Shown here: one piece after another, positions 55,146 through 64,000 of the stretch
Layout of the letters: each line of letters starts with the position of its first letter
How positions within the stretch are numbered: position 1 is the first letter of the stretch
The notes under the pieces: generated by a model
What the model saw: only the letters and a program-made list of their open reading frames with translations
Told to the model about the DNA's origin: nothing
Databases searched by the model: none
Source: Rubripirellula sp.
Lineage (GTDB): Bacteria > Planctomycetota > Planctomycetia > Pirellulales > Pirellulaceae
Reading direction: 5' to 3'
Length of the DNA stretch: 64,000 nucleotides
NCBI GenBank assembly: GCA_012270065.1
Contig: JAAXJB010000092.1
Location: 40,976-104,975, forward strand
Made by a program: the position numbers and the translations under genes

Positions 55146-58118
55146 ATGAAATACCACTACAACCTCATTGCTATAGCTCTTGTTTTCGCGCCGCTAGCGA
55201 AAGCAGAGGCTGTTCTGGCCCCCTTTGACAAGGTCTCTGAGGGTTACACCAAACTCGCCGTCAACGACCAGAAGAACCCCAGAGGTCTGTTTTCGCTTTG
55301 GAAGAAAGACAAAGATGCTCAGCTTCTGGGTGAATTGCCCAAGAACTTCATGGGCAAGAACTATTTCATCGCTCTCACCGTCAGCAGCGGTGACAAGTAC
55401 GCTGGCCTCCAGTCAGGCGACTGGGTCGTTCAATGGCGTCGCTACGGCGACCGCTTGGCCCTGATCGCTCCCAATCTCGATATCCGGGCGACTGGTGATG
55501 CAGAAAGCAGGGCTTCCGTGAAGCGTCTGTTCACCGATCGGGTCCTCCTCGACGTCCCTATTCTCGCTCTGGGTCCTACAGGCGGTCCAGTGATCGATTT
55601 GGACTCGCTTCTGGTAGGCAATGCGAGTCGGTTTTTCGGATCATCTGTGAGGATCAGCAATTCCCGAATCACGAGACTGGCATCCGCCAAGGTATTTCCC
55701 GGTAACGTGGAAGTAGCCTTCGAAATCGTGGGTGGCACGGGTCGCTTGCAAACCATTCACTATTCATTCAGCGAGGTACCCAGCGCTACCGCCGGTTACA
55801 AGCCTCGCAAAGCTGATGAGCGCATCGGTTATTTCACGACCTCGTTCTCTGATCTGAGCAAATACGAGGATGACGATACCCGTGTGCGTTACATCAACCG
55901 CTGGAAACTGGAAAAGCGGGATCCAAGCCTCCAACTCAGCCCTCCCAAGGAACCAATTCGCTTCTACGTGGAACACACTGCTCCCGTGCGATATCGCCGA
56001 TGGATCAAGGCCGGCGTCGACTATTGGAACAAGGCGTTCGAGAAAGTCGGCCTGATCGATGCGATCGTGATTGAGTACCAGGACGCCCAGAGTGGGGTTC
56101 ACATGGAAAAGGACCCAGAGGACGTCCGTTACAATTTCATTCGCTGGCTGAACAACGATGTTGGAACAGCAATCGGACCAAGTCGGGTACATCCTTCCAC
56201 GGGTGAAATCCTTGACGCGGATATTATCCTCACTGACGGTTGGATCCGGCATTTCAACTACAACTACGAAGACCTGATGCCCAAGTTGGCAATGGAAGGA
56301 ATGTCGGCTGAGACGCTGGCATGGCTGGGCAGGAATCCACGTTGGGATCCCCGCGTACGTTTGGCTCCGGCCGAAAAAGCCAATTACCTCCGAAGCGAGT
56401 TGCAACGGGAGTCACAGCAACCCTTCGCCGGTTATCGATTTGCTCAGGCAGATCCGTCACTACTCGGTGATGACGAATTTGACGGGCTTTACGGGCATGT
56501 CAGCCAGAAGAACGGCTTGTGCATGGCTGCCAGTGGTCGAAACCTTGACCTCGCCTTGGCTCGGATGGATTGGGCACTGTCACTGATGGCAACCGAAGAA
56601 GCAGAAAAAGAGAAAAAGCGGAAGAAGAAGGACAAGGAAGAAAAGGAAAAAGACGGCGAAAAGAAAGATGACGCCGACAAGCCAAAAGAAGAAAAGGCTG
56701 ATGAAGCCGAAGGCGAAGAAAAAGAGAAAGATGCGGAGGAAGAAGGCGAAAAGAAAGAAGTCGCCGCTCAAAAACCTGCAGCACCAACGGGACCCATGCT
56801 TGATGGCATGCCCGAGTGGTTCGTGGGACCGCTCCTTGCGGATCTGGTTGCCCATGAGGTCGGCCATACACTCGGACTTCGTCACAACTTCAAAGCCTCG
56901 GGCTTACTGACTCTTGATGAGATCAACAGCAAAGAGGTCAAAGGCAACAAGACCTTTACCGCCTCGGTAATGGATTACACTCCGATCAACTACCGCCTTG
57001 AGTCTGGCGAAGTTCAGGGTGATTACGGAATGATTGACATTGGTCCCTACGACTACTGGGCGATTGAATACGGCTACACGGCTGATGACAAGAAGTTGGC
57101 CGAAATCCTCAAACGCTGCAGCGAACCGGAATTGCAATACGCAACGGACGAAGACACCAATGGACCCGACCCGCTGGCTCGAAGATACGACTTCTCGAAA
57201 GACCCGTTGGACTACGCCAACGAACAGCGCAAGCTGATTAAACTTTATCGCGAGAGGATTCTCGACAAGTTTGTCAAAGATGGTGACAGCTGGGCCAAGG
57301 CACGACGTGGGTATGAACTCACTCTCAGCCTGCAGACACGTGCTGTCAACATGATGGCAAACTGGATTGGTGGAGCCTTCATCAACCGTGACAAGAAGGG
57401 TGACCCAGGTGACCGTCCGCCAGTGGAAGTGGTTCCCGCCGCCCAACAACGAGCCGCGTTGCAATTCGTCATCGATGCATCATTCAACGATGATGCATTC
57501 GGCTTGACACCCAAACTGCTTGAACGGATGAGCGTCGACAAGTGGCTTGATGGCGGTTCGCGTGGTGCCATGTCCAACGAAGCCACTTGGCCGATCCACG
57601 ACCGGATTCTCGGAGTACAGGCCTCGGCACTGACGCTTCTGATGAATCCGACAACGTTGCGACGCGTCTATGACAATGAATTACGTCTGCCTGCTGATGT
57701 CGACACTTTGACACTTCCTGAATTGCTGTCTTCCATCAACGGAGCCGTTTGGAGTGAACTCGCTGGCGATTGCCCCGACGACCGTAATGACCGGGAACCG
57801 ATGATTTCATCCTTGCGAAGGAATCTGCAGCGTGAGCACATGCAGCGTTTGGTCGATCTGATTCTTGAATCATCAGATGATACGGCTGCACACAAGCCGA
57901 TTAGCAACCTCGCAAGAATGGAACTGCGGGACCTGTCACGCAACATCCAGAGTTCTCTGGAAAAATGTGGCAAGAAGATGGATGCTTATACCAGAGCTCA
58001 CCTGATCGAGACAAAAGAGCGGATCGACCGCGCTCTGGAAGCCGGCTACACATACAATGCAGCCGCAGCAGCAGGTCCAGTGATGATGATGCTCGGAAAG
58101 GAAACCGATAGCGAATAG
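55146..58118 (+). CDS. Large secreted zincin metalloprotease (DUF5117/DUF5118-like)
   Basis: This is a 990-residue exported protein. The ATG at 55146 starts a signal peptide (HYNLIAIALVFAPLAKAEA). The N-terminal part (GKNYFIALTVSSGD..., WRRYGDRLALIAPNL) matches DUF5117/5118 families, followed by the zincin domain with RWIKAGVDYWNKAFEKVGL, and the catalytic HEVGHTLGLRHNFKAS starting at His570. The SVMDYTPINY Met-turn follows. A Lys/Glu-rich stretch of about 65 residues (481-545) is inserted just before the active-site helix. The likely role is extracellular or periplasmic proteolysis. A perfect terminator follows. Confidence 0.9.
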   Translation: MKYHYNLIAIALVFAPLAKAEAVLAPFDKVSEGYTKLAVNDQKNPRGLFSLWKKDKDAQLLGELPKNFMGKNYFIALTVSSGDKYAGLQSGDWVVQWRRYGDRLALIAPNLDIRATGDAESRASVKRLFTDRVLLDVPILALGPTGGPVIDLDSLLVGNASRFFGSSVRISNSRITRLASAKVFPGNVEVAFEIVGGTGRLQTIHYSFSEVPSATAGYKPRKADERIGYFTTSFSDLSKYEDDDTRVRYINRWKLEKRDPSLQLSPPKEPIRFYVEHTAPVRYRRWIKAGVDYWNKAFEKVGLIDAIVIEYQDAQSGVHMEKDPEDVRYNFIRWLNNDVGTAIGPSRVHPSTGEILDADIILTDGWIRHFNYNYEDLMPKLAMEGMSAETLAWLGRNPRWDPRVRLAPAEKANYLRSELQRESQQPFAGYRFAQADPSLLGDDEFDGLYGHVSQKNGLCMAASGRNLDLALARMDWALSLMATEEAEKEKKRKKKDKEEKEKDGEKKDDADKPKEEKADEAEGEEKEKDAEEEGEKKEVAAQKPAAPTGPMLDGMPEWFVGPLLADLVAHEVGHTLGLRHNFKASGLLTLDEINSKEVKGNKTFTASVMDYTPINYRLESGEVQGDYGMIDIGPYDYWAIEYGYTADDKKLAEILKRCSEPELQYATDEDTNGPDPLARRYDFSKDPLDYANEQRKLIKLYRERILDKFVKDGDSWAKARRGYELTLSLQTRAVNMMANWIGGAFINRDKKGDPGDRPPVEVVPAAQQRAALQFVIDASFNDDAFGLTPKLLERMSVDKWLDGGSRGAMSNEATWPIHDRILGVQASALTLLMNPTTLRRVYDNELRLPADVDTLTLPELLSSINGAVWSELAGDCPDDRNDREPMISSLRRNLQREHMQRLVDLILESSDDTAAHKPISNLARMELRDLSRNIQSSLEKCGKKMDAYTRAHLIETKERIDRALEAGYTYNAAAAAGPVMMMLGKETDSE

Positions 58119-58166
58119 TGCGTTTTGGCAGCAGCACGCGGCTGCCATTGAAGTCGAGGAGCATCA

Positions 58167-58190
58167 GGGCGTCTCATGATTGAGACGCCC
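58167..58190 (+). terminator. Rho-independent terminator after the large metalloprotease
   Basis: GGGCGTCTCA and TGAGACGCCC form a 10-bp perfect stem with a TGAT loop, followed by seven T (58191-58197). It lies 48 bp after the stop codon. Confidence 0.94.
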
Positions 58191-58305
58191 TTTTTTTGTA
58201 CGTACAACTATCGTCCAACAACATACACAGCTCGGAACACAAAGACGCTAAACTGCCGGGTGCTGCCATCTGCTTTCTTACCTGTACCTGATCGGGGTCC
58301 CACCG

Positions 58306-59493
58306 ATGTATCGCACCCGCTATTGCATGACGTGCTGTCTGGTTTCTTTGTCACTTCTGGTTCTGACTCAGACCGCTTCTGCAAAAAAACTGCAATTCCA
58401 GAAGTCCGTGATTGACCCCAATATTGGCAAAGTCTGTTATGCCGTCACTGCTGCCGATGTTGACGGCGACAATCGTCTGGACATCGTAGCGATCAGCGAG
58501 CGTGAAGCCATGTGGTATCGCAATCCAGATTGGAAAAAACATGTGATGATCAGTGATGCTGTGACAAAAGATCACGTGTGCATCACTGCGGGCGATATCG
58601 ATGGTGATGGGAAAGTCGACTTTGCAATGGGTGCTGGTTGGCCGAAAAACGGGGGCGAAATCTTCTGGATACAAAGAAGCAAATCACTGCAGTCTCCATG
58701 GAAGGTACATCCAATTGGTGCGGAAGCATGGACACATCGCATGAGATTTGCGGATGTGTTGGGTACAGGGCGAAAACAATTGGTGGTCACACCACTCAAT
58801 GGTGATGGCAACAACGGTATTCGGCTCTTGGCGTATCCCATTCCCGAAAAACCCGCCGATTCAAATTGGACACCAACCGTCATGAACCGGTCTTTTAATC
58901 GTGCCCATAATCAATGGCACCTGAATTTGTCTGGTGGAACCAAACCGGATGATACCATCGTTGCCAGTCAGGAAGGTCTGAATCTGCTGCAGCGGTCAGC
59001 CGATGGCGGATTTTCGGTAACGCGCATCACAGAAGGAGCCACAGCTGGCCAGCCTACCCAGCGTGGTTCGGGAGAAGTCAAACATGGCACTTTCCATGGA
59101 CAGATCATGCTGGCCGCCATTGAACCCATGCACGGAAATCAGGTCGTGGTATATCTGGGGAACAAACTCAATTCACAGATGAAGCGGCTGGTCCTGGATG
59201 ATTCACTTGCTCAAGGACACGCCATCTGGTGCGCTGACCTCGATGGGGATGGAAGCGATGAGGTCATCGCAGCACACCGGGAACCCAAGAAAGACGGAAC
59301 GGCTCCCGGTATCTATTTGTATCAGGCAACTGATTCCAGTGGAGAGCAATGGAAACGGAGTCAACTGGACAGTCCCATTGCTTGTGAGGATCTGTGGTGC
59401 GCCGACTTCAATGACGATGGGAGAATCGACATTCTGGCGGGCGGACGGGCAACCCATGATGTCAATCTGTATCTCAACACGACCACCCGATGA
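58306..59493 (+). CDS. Secreted FG-GAP/VCBS-repeat protein
   Basis: This is a 395-residue exported beta-propeller. Signal peptide: MTCCLVSLSLLVLTQTASA. Repeated calcium-binding loops of FG-GAP type are visible: AADVDGDNRLDIVAIS, AGDIDGDGKVDFAMGAG, ADLDGDGSDEVIAAH and ADFNDDGRIDILAGG. Planctomycetes use this fold in many secreted proteins, with binding or structural roles; no catalytic motif is apparent. It lies 115 bp after the terminator of the metalloprotease gene, so it is a separate transcript. Confidence 0.88.
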   Translation: MYRTRYCMTCCLVSLSLLVLTQTASAKKLQFQKSVIDPNIGKVCYAVTAADVDGDNRLDIVAISEREAMWYRNPDWKKHVMISDAVTKDHVCITAGDIDGDGKVDFAMGAGWPKNGGEIFWIQRSKSLQSPWKVHPIGAEAWTHRMRFADVLGTGRKQLVVTPLNGDGNNGIRLLAYPIPEKPADSNWTPTVMNRSFNRAHNQWHLNLSGGTKPDDTIVASQEGLNLLQRSADGGFSVTRITEGATAGQPTQRGSGEVKHGTFHGQIMLAAIEPMHGNQVVVYLGNKLNSQMKRLVLDDSLAQGHAIWCADLDGDGSDEVIAAHREPKKDGTAPGIYLYQATDSSGEQWKRSQLDSPIACEDLWCADFNDDGRIDILAGGRATHDVNLYLNTTTR

Positions 59494-59847
59494 ACGCAGA
59501 GCGTCCTGATCAAAATCGGTTAATCGCAACAATCGACTCAGATTAACAGGTTGCGGAAATCAGCAGGCGCGCATTCCGGTTCAATACTAGAGAAACCGGT
59601 TTCAGGGACCGATGTTTGTTGAACAGGACCAGAATCGCCACGCGCAATCCGTGTGGGGTTTCCGTCCGCCAGTGGTTACCGATTTAACGATCGCAAGTTG
59701 GAAGGCGCGTCAAATCCAATTATTCGAGTCAGCTCTTGAATCCAAGAAGCCGGCTTCTTGTCAGACGTGCATTCCGGCTTTCACTACAACATTTGCTATC
59801 TGTTGTTACCTACGATCTTATTTCTTTCGTCTGACTGCTATAAAACC
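59494..59847. other. Leader of the FixJ-like regulator
   Basis: About 354 bp. The regulator frame is open upstream to 59758, but the added peptide is hydrophobic and unlike a receiver domain. No gene, hairpin or clear promoter was recognised. Confidence 0.35.
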
Positions 59848-60498
59848 ATGCGCGGTAATGAATCGATATCGCCAACCGTCTACATGATCGATGATGATCC
59901 GAACGATGTACTGATCATCAGGCGTTTATGTGAGTCCGTTGGTTTGAACGTGGAAAGTTTTATTTCGCCCCAGGACTTTCTGATGCAGGCGAGATCAATC
60001 GAATCCGGTTGCATCGTCGCCGATTTGATGATGCCCGAGATGACGGGCCTGCAATTGCATGCGGAATTGAAAGATTCCCGCACAGAGATACCAATCATCG
60101 TTGTCACTGGACACGCTGATGCCCGAACGTGTCGAAATGCACTTCGGGATGGTGTATTCGATTTTGTTGAAAAGAGCTTCAACCCGCACGACCTGCTCGT
60201 TGTGATTCAATCAGCGATTGAAGAAAACAGCAAAAAAATCACTGAGCGGCAGCTCCGTGAAAGAGCCATGAAGCAGTTCGAAAATCTGTCGAAACGCGAA
60301 GATGAGGTGATGAAACTGCTTGTCACCGGCATGACGCTCAAATCGATTGCAGGGGAGCTTGGAATTTCGGTGCAGACGGCATCGAAACACCGTCTTCGGC
60401 TCTTCGAGAAACTTGACGTCCAGAATGAAGTCGAGCTCGTCAAACTACTGATGCGGATCGACCCTGCGCTTCCTTTAAACGGATACAGTGCTGCCTGA
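59848..60498 (+). CDS. FixJ/NarL-type response regulator
   Basis: This is a 216-residue two-component transcription factor. The start at 59848 gives a receiver beginning SPTVYMIDDDPNDVL; Asp59 in CIVADLMMPEMTG is the phosphoacceptor and VEKSF carries the conserved lysine. The C-terminal LuxR-type HTH is LSKREDEVMKLLVTGMTLKSIAGELGISVQTASKHRLRLFEKLDVQNEVELVKLL. The pattern TASKHR and the FixJ-type spacing put it in the FixJ/TodT group. It is convergent (10 bp apart) with the aldolase gene. No partner kinase is adjacent. Confidence 0.94.
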   Translation: MRGNESISPTVYMIDDDPNDVLIIRRLCESVGLNVESFISPQDFLMQARSIESGCIVADLMMPEMTGLQLHAELKDSRTEIPIIVVTGHADARTCRNALRDGVFDFVEKSFNPHDLLVVIQSAIEENSKKITERQLRERAMKQFENLSKREDEVMKLLVTGMTLKSIAGELGISVQTASKHRLRLFEKLDVQNEVELVKLLMRIDPALPLNGYSAA

Positions 60499-60507
60499 GC
60501 AGATTGA

Positions 60508-61419
60508 CTACATCCTCGCCAGAATTTCCTGCACTTCGGCCCTTTCCGGAGGCAGGAAGTGATTGAAGGGTTCTGCCATGTGGTCACTGCAGATCCCATG
60601 AATCGAAAGCGCACACTTGGTAGCCTTGATAAAACGACTCGCATATTTGCCAACCGTGTAAATCTGCTGCAAACGATCAACGCGCTGATCCAGGACTTCG
60701 ACCTTATGGTGGTCTTCATCAATGACTGCCTGGTAGAGATCTACAAACAGCTGCGGGTAAATATTGGCGCCGCCATTGACGCCACCATCTCCACCCATTT
60801 CCACGGCCTTCGCCATCAGGTGTTCCGGACCAATGAACATTGACCAGTCCCGACGAACTTCCTTGAGTTTCAGCAACTGCTGAAAGTACTTGAGATCACC
60901 GCTGCTGTCTTTGACGCCGATAATCTGTGGATGCTGGGCGAGGATTCGAAGCGTGTCGATTTCAAACCACACCTTTGTCAGACTCGGCATGTTGTACAAC
61001 ATCAGAGGCAAAGGAACTTCTTCAACGATATCTGCGATGTACTTGATCAGCTCCGTTTGGCCAGCAGGAAAGTAATAGGGTGTTGAAAGAACAACCGCGT
61101 CAGCGCCGGACTCTCTTGCAACATCAGCCAGCCTCAGAGATTCGACCAGCGAAGTATCCGTGATACCGACAAATACAGGAACTCTCCCTGAAACAAACTC
61201 ATTTACAAGCCGGATGTAATCGCGCCGCAAGGCATAGCTGAGACTGGGAGCTTCCCCGGTAGTCCCCAGAATAAAAACACCATTCACGCCTCCGCTGATC
61301 ACGTGTTCCAGCAGGCGATGTGTCCCTTCATGATCCAGCTGGTCTCGGGCTGCGAGAGGAGTTACCAGAGGAGGCACGATGCCGTGATACAACGGTGTTG
61401 GTAATTGACAATCTGTCAT
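60508..61419 (-). CDS. Dihydrodipicolinate synthase-family aldolase/lyase
   Basis: This is a 303-residue class I aldolase of the DapA/NanA superfamily. Start at 61419 ([13 protein letters not shown]) is preferred over 61428. Seen: [39 protein letters not shown], the catalytic YNMPS tyrosine, the Schiff-base lysine in [10 protein letters not shown], and a [21 protein letters not shown] stretch. The GTTGE motif is typical; a C-terminal extension seen in DapA is absent. It may make dihydrodipicolinate or cleave a 2-keto sugar acid (sialic-acid-lyase-like). Its gene starts 20 bp after the stop of the ATP-grasp gene, suggesting one transcript. Confidence 0.9.
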   Translation of the reverse strand: MTDCQLPTPLYHGIVPPLVTPLAARDQLDHEGTHRLLEHVISGGVNGVFILGTTGEAPSLSYALRRDYIRLVNEFVSGRVPVFVGITDTSLVESLRLADVARESGADAVVLSTPYYFPAGQTELIKYIADIVEEVPLPLMLYNMPSLTKVWFEIDTLRILAQHPQIIGVKDSSGDLKYFQQLLKLKEVRRDWSMFIGPEHLMAKAVEMGGDGGVNGGANIYPQLFVDLYQAVIDEDHHKVEVLDQRVDRLQQIYTVGKYASRFIKATKCALSIHGICSDHMAEPFNHFLPPERAEVQEILARM

Positions 61420-61438
61420 GGTTCTCAAATCATCATTC

Positions 61439-62467
61439 TCAAACGGTCATCCAGGCGGCTTTATAATTGAGACCCAGATTCAGAATCCGTTGCAGCAGTG
61501 CCTCATAGGTGATCCCCACTGACTCTGCTGATTCGGCAAGATCTTCACCAAACTCGATGTTAGGGTTCGCATTGGCCTCAATGACATAGATCTCTCCCTG
61601 AGCTGTCATCCGCAAATCCATCCGGCCGTATCCGCTCATGCTCAAAGCCCGATAGACTCTCTTGCACAGCTTTGAGATTCGTTCCTGTGTTGCCTCATCG
61701 AGATCCTTTGCCGCATGGGTCGTGATCTTGTGTTTTTCCTGATACTTGCGATCCCATTTGACGCGACTCGTAGCAATTCGTGCGAGTTCCTCAGGCATGC
61801 TGCCGAAGTTCATTTCCCAGGCGGGAAAAGTTCTCAGTCGAGTGTTACCCAATACACCGACATATAACTCCCGCCCCTCAATGTACTGCTCCGCAATGGC
61901 ATCATCGTTTGTTTTTTCATGGATGAACTTGACCCTTTCCGCCAAGGCTTCATCCGTGTGAACAATTGAAGCCTGTGCGATGCCGTAGGAAGCATCTTCG
62001 ACGGTAGATTTCACAAACAGTGGGAATGAGAGTTTTTTCGGCCGATGCACAGTCCTTCCGACGGGGAACACAGTGAACCTTGGCGTTGGAATCCGGTGGT
62101 AGGTCAAAACCTTTTTGGACAGAGCTTTGTCTTTGGTCAGCAGTAACCCTCTTGGATTGCAGCCTGTGTAGGGTTGTTGCATGAGTTCCAGATAGCTGAT
62201 GACCGCAAAATCATAGGTCACCACACCATGAAATTCCTCGAGCATCATGAACGTGATATTGGGCTGGAAATCCCGCAAAGCTTCACGAATCGGTGCCAGA
62301 TCATCGTAAACACCCAAGGGTAGCACTTCGTGTCCCAATCGACGCAGTGTCTCACAAACATCGAATTCTGCTTTCCACGGGTCCATCTCCGATTCGGAAA
62401 CACCGTCCAGAGTCAGAGGCGGCACATGACCATCCCGGACAAGTACAAGAACGCGGAGTTTGCTCAT
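61439..62467 (-). CDS. D-alanine-D-alanine-ligase-like ATP-grasp enzyme
   Basis: This is a 342-residue ATP-grasp carboxylate-amine ligase. The N-terminal domain ([15 protein letters not shown]...[20 protein letters not shown]) is followed by the central [25 protein letters not shown]-binding segments are [18 protein letters not shown], replacing the EGSSxGV loop of Ddl, and [17 protein letters not shown]. The metal site is in [26 protein letters not shown], where EANANPN replaces the EVNTxPG of true Ddl. It therefore probably joins a different substrate pair and is not the cell's peptidoglycan Ddl. It stands between a metallopeptidase and an aldolase. Confidence 0.9.
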   Translation of the reverse strand: MSKLRVLVLVRDGHVPPLTLDGVSESEMDPWKAEFDVCETLRRLGHEVLPLGVYDDLAPIREALRDFQPNITFMMLEEFHGVVTYDFAVISYLELMQQPYTGCNPRGLLLTKDKALSKKVLTYHRIPTPRFTVFPVGRTVHRPKKLSFPLFVKSTVEDASYGIAQASIVHTDEALAERVKFIHEKTNDDAIAEQYIEGRELYVGVLGNTRLRTFPAWEMNFGSMPEELARIATSRVKWDRKYQEKHKITTHAAKDLDEATQERISKLCKRVYRALSMSGYGRMDLRMTAQGEIYVIEANANPNIEFGEDLAESAESVGITYEALLQRILNLGLNYKAAWMTV

Positions 62468-62590
62468 CGGCTAATCCAGAATTCGTGATGAGGGAAAACA
62501 GCAGGATGCCGCGAAACCAACCGGCCACTTCCTGACAGCAATGCTGATGGGTAAGTATCGAACTTCAGACCGGAACAGAATACGGAAAAC

Positions 62591-63613
62591 TCAAATGGCA
62601 AAGCGGTGCCTTCCCTCATGTATGAAACTCGTTGTTCGTACTGCAACCAGAATCATTGCGTCACGTTTCGCGTCCTCTGGCGATGTTCCCAGACGCAATT
62701 TGAGTTCACGGCAACGTTGAATCATCTCCTGCACCACCTGATCAATCGTGTAGGTGTACTCACCCGTCCATCGTGCGACCGCGCGCCGCAATTCTCCACG
62801 CACTCGAACCAGAAAAGCAGCGGCAGTTGGATTTCGCCGGTGAGCGGGATCGTTTGAGAAGAGTTTGCGTAAATCATTGTCATAGATACTGGGAAAATCG
62901 AGTCCGTATCGTTCGCGTTTGCGCTGATAATGTGTTCGAAGGGTTTTTCGAATCTTGGAAATCGGTTCCGCTCGGGCCCGTGATTTAACATGGGCACTTT
63001 TTCCATCGATCGATTTCATGAAATCATCAACCATGTTCAGCTTATGAATCGCTGGCCAGTTTCGATAACGAGTCCGCCATCTCGACCCTGGGCGAAGCCA
63101 AACCGCAAATGTTTCCGCGAAATCTTCCAAGGGATGTGCCTGAGCGTACCACATCTCAAGGTGCTGTACGAAGTCGCGGCTGGAAGGCTTGGGATGATAG
63201 TAGTCTGGGTAAGGCTGGGAAGGTTTTCCAAACACTTTCCGGTAGCGTGTCCGGCGTCGGAGACGGTAGGCTGTGTCAATGGCATGTCCAGCTTCATGCC
63301 GGAGAATTTTCATGCACCAGGCTTTGGTACCTCCCTCAACCTCAAGCAACTGTTTCCGCTCCAAACGAATCAATCTCGGATGTGCCAGATAGAACGGTAT
63401 CGCGATTCCCGGGATGCCATCAGGAGAGAACCACTCGTCACTCAGCCAGCAATGGGGAGAAAACTTGAGTCCGCGATGTGCCAATTCCTGATTAAGCTGT
63501 TGGATTCTGTCCTCGAGCGGAGTTCCACGGATTGTGAGCTTCAAATCACAGATCCGCGCATCAAGCAACTCCTCATCAGTCATCGAGTTCAGATCTGAAT
63601 GTTTCGTCGGCAT
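62591..63613 (-). CDS. Zinc-dependent metallopeptidase (gluzincin-like)
   Basis: This is a 340-residue protein with HEAGHAID at 106-113 and an acidic HPLEDFAETFAVWL element at 160-173 that could give the third zinc ligand (Glu163 or Glu167). The stretch before the motif (EGGTKAWCMKILR) and the C-terminal basic helices (KIRKTLRTHYQRKRERYG, RVRGELRRAVARWTGE) are unlike any family I recognise with certainty; it resembles the putative zinc-binding metallopeptidases of planctomycetes. No signal peptide or membrane helix, so it acts in the cytoplasm. Its gene lies 123 bp upstream of the ATP-grasp gene and on the same strand, and the two are likely functionally linked. Confidence 0.78.
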   Translation of the reverse strand: MPTKHSDLNSMTDEELLDARICDLKLTIRGTPLEDRIQQLNQELAHRGLKFSPHCWLSDEWFSPDGIPGIAIPFYLAHPRLIRLERKQLLEVEGGTKAWCMKILRHEAGHAIDTAYRLRRRTRYRKVFGKPSQPYPDYYHPKPSSRDFVQHLEMWYAQAHPLEDFAETFAVWLRPGSRWRTRYRNWPAIHKLNMVDDFMKSIDGKSAHVKSRARAEPISKIRKTLRTHYQRKRERYGLDFPSIYDNDLRKLFSNDPAHRRNPTAAAFLVRVRGELRRAVARWTGEYTYTIDQVVQEMIQRCRELKLRLGTSPEDAKRDAMILVAVRTTSFIHEGRHRFAI

Positions 63614-64000
63614 GTTGCTTTCGACAAAAAAAATTCCGGAATGACAACAAAAGCGATCGCGACAGTTTATTCAACAAACAGCGTATGTCTTTACACAAAA
63701 ATCACGAACTCGGCAAAAGCATCCGAACCACCGGCGAGAATCCCGGCCCTGATTCTGGGGAGTCAAACGCCTTCTTCTCGAAATTGACCGGGTCCGGCAG
63801 AAGCGCAATTGCCGTGCTGATTCTGCAGGGCAGCGGCTCGAAAGCGATCATTCAACGGTGTTTTGAGCCAGCCAGTGACTTCCCCTACAAAGTGGGCCAA
63901 ATTCGATATGGATCTTGGGTTGGGGGGAAGGTGGGTGGTCAAACATCGAATGAAACCGGCGATCAACCTGCCGAATCCGTCGTCATCACACCTCAGGTCG
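63614..64000. other. Right edge of the window, no gene supported
   Basis: Upstream region of the metallopeptidase cluster. A 67-codon minus-strand frame (63763-63966) lacks any domain and is not called. No RNA gene or repeat was seen. Confidence 0.3.

Noticed and set aside
63763..63966. 67-codon minus-strand gene at the right edge
   Set aside because: No ribosome site or recognisable sequence; likely chance.

Overview
The window is a chromosomal segment of a planctomycete (phylum Planctomycetota, probably a marine or biofilm-dwelling Planctomycetales/Pirellulales relative; I cannot go below order level). The evidence is the gene content: four secreted formylglycine sulfatases, DUF1080 and DUF6288/YdjY-type secreted proteins, a BBP7-family beta-barrel protein, two surface proteins with an N-terminal LEPR-XLL-like motif, a YTV-repeat cell-wall protein, and a dockerin-bearing giant protein. 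GC is moderate (slightly above 50 % by eye). I saw no rRNA, tRNA, CRISPR array, phage or insertion sequence.

Layout. (1) 0.2-20.4 kb is a catabolic island for sulfated glycans: sulfatases at 209, 6328, 14413 and 16910, a BNR sialidase-like protein, a DUF1080 lectin/hydrolase-like protein, another laminin-G-like secreted protein, a PhoD phosphatase and a FucU-like sugar mutarotase. A YdjY/DUF6288 pair and a GT4 glycosyltransferase are interspersed. The FucU-like gene makes sulfated fucose-containing glycans a reasonable but unproven substrate. (2) 20.5-28.1 kb is mixed: an S2P-type intramembrane protease with CBS domains, an orphan GspF/PilC-like protein, a soluble histidine kinase, a PQQ-type sugar dehydrogenase and a zinc-ribbon membrane protein. 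(3) 28.4-35.6 kb encodes cell-surface proteins: a 1680-residue metalloprotease/cohesin-like/dockerin protein and a BBP7 barrel preceded by a possible tiny lipoprotein. (4) 36-48 kb is largely housekeeping: phosphopantetheinyl transferase, FolC, a three-gene ABC exporter operon with ATGA overlaps, FKBP isomerase, Ser/Thr kinase, ribosomal protein L21 and an enoyl-CoA hydratase. (5) 48.3-50.2 kb is the YTV-repeat protein. (6) 51-60.5 kb holds signalling genes (a PAS-GAF-REC protein, a CheY-like regulator, a FixJ/NarL-like regulator), serine hydroxymethyltransferase, a large secreted zincin and an FG-GAP protein. (7) 60.5-63.6 kb is a minus-strand cluster of a zinc metallopeptidase, a D-Ala-D-Ala-ligase-like ATP-grasp enzyme and a dihydrodipicolinate-synthase-family aldolase.

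The strongest leads for something undescribed are: the metallopeptidase/ATP-grasp/DHDPS-like cluster; the charge-segregated two-block YTV protein; the giant surface protein carrying cohesin-like and dockerin modules on one chain; the ABC exporter whose permease carries a large H-x-H-bearing extracytoplasmic domain and is coupled to an unknown 604-residue protein; and a 23-bp tandem repeat directly upstream of a sulfatase. Functions come from motif recognition only; no database search was run.
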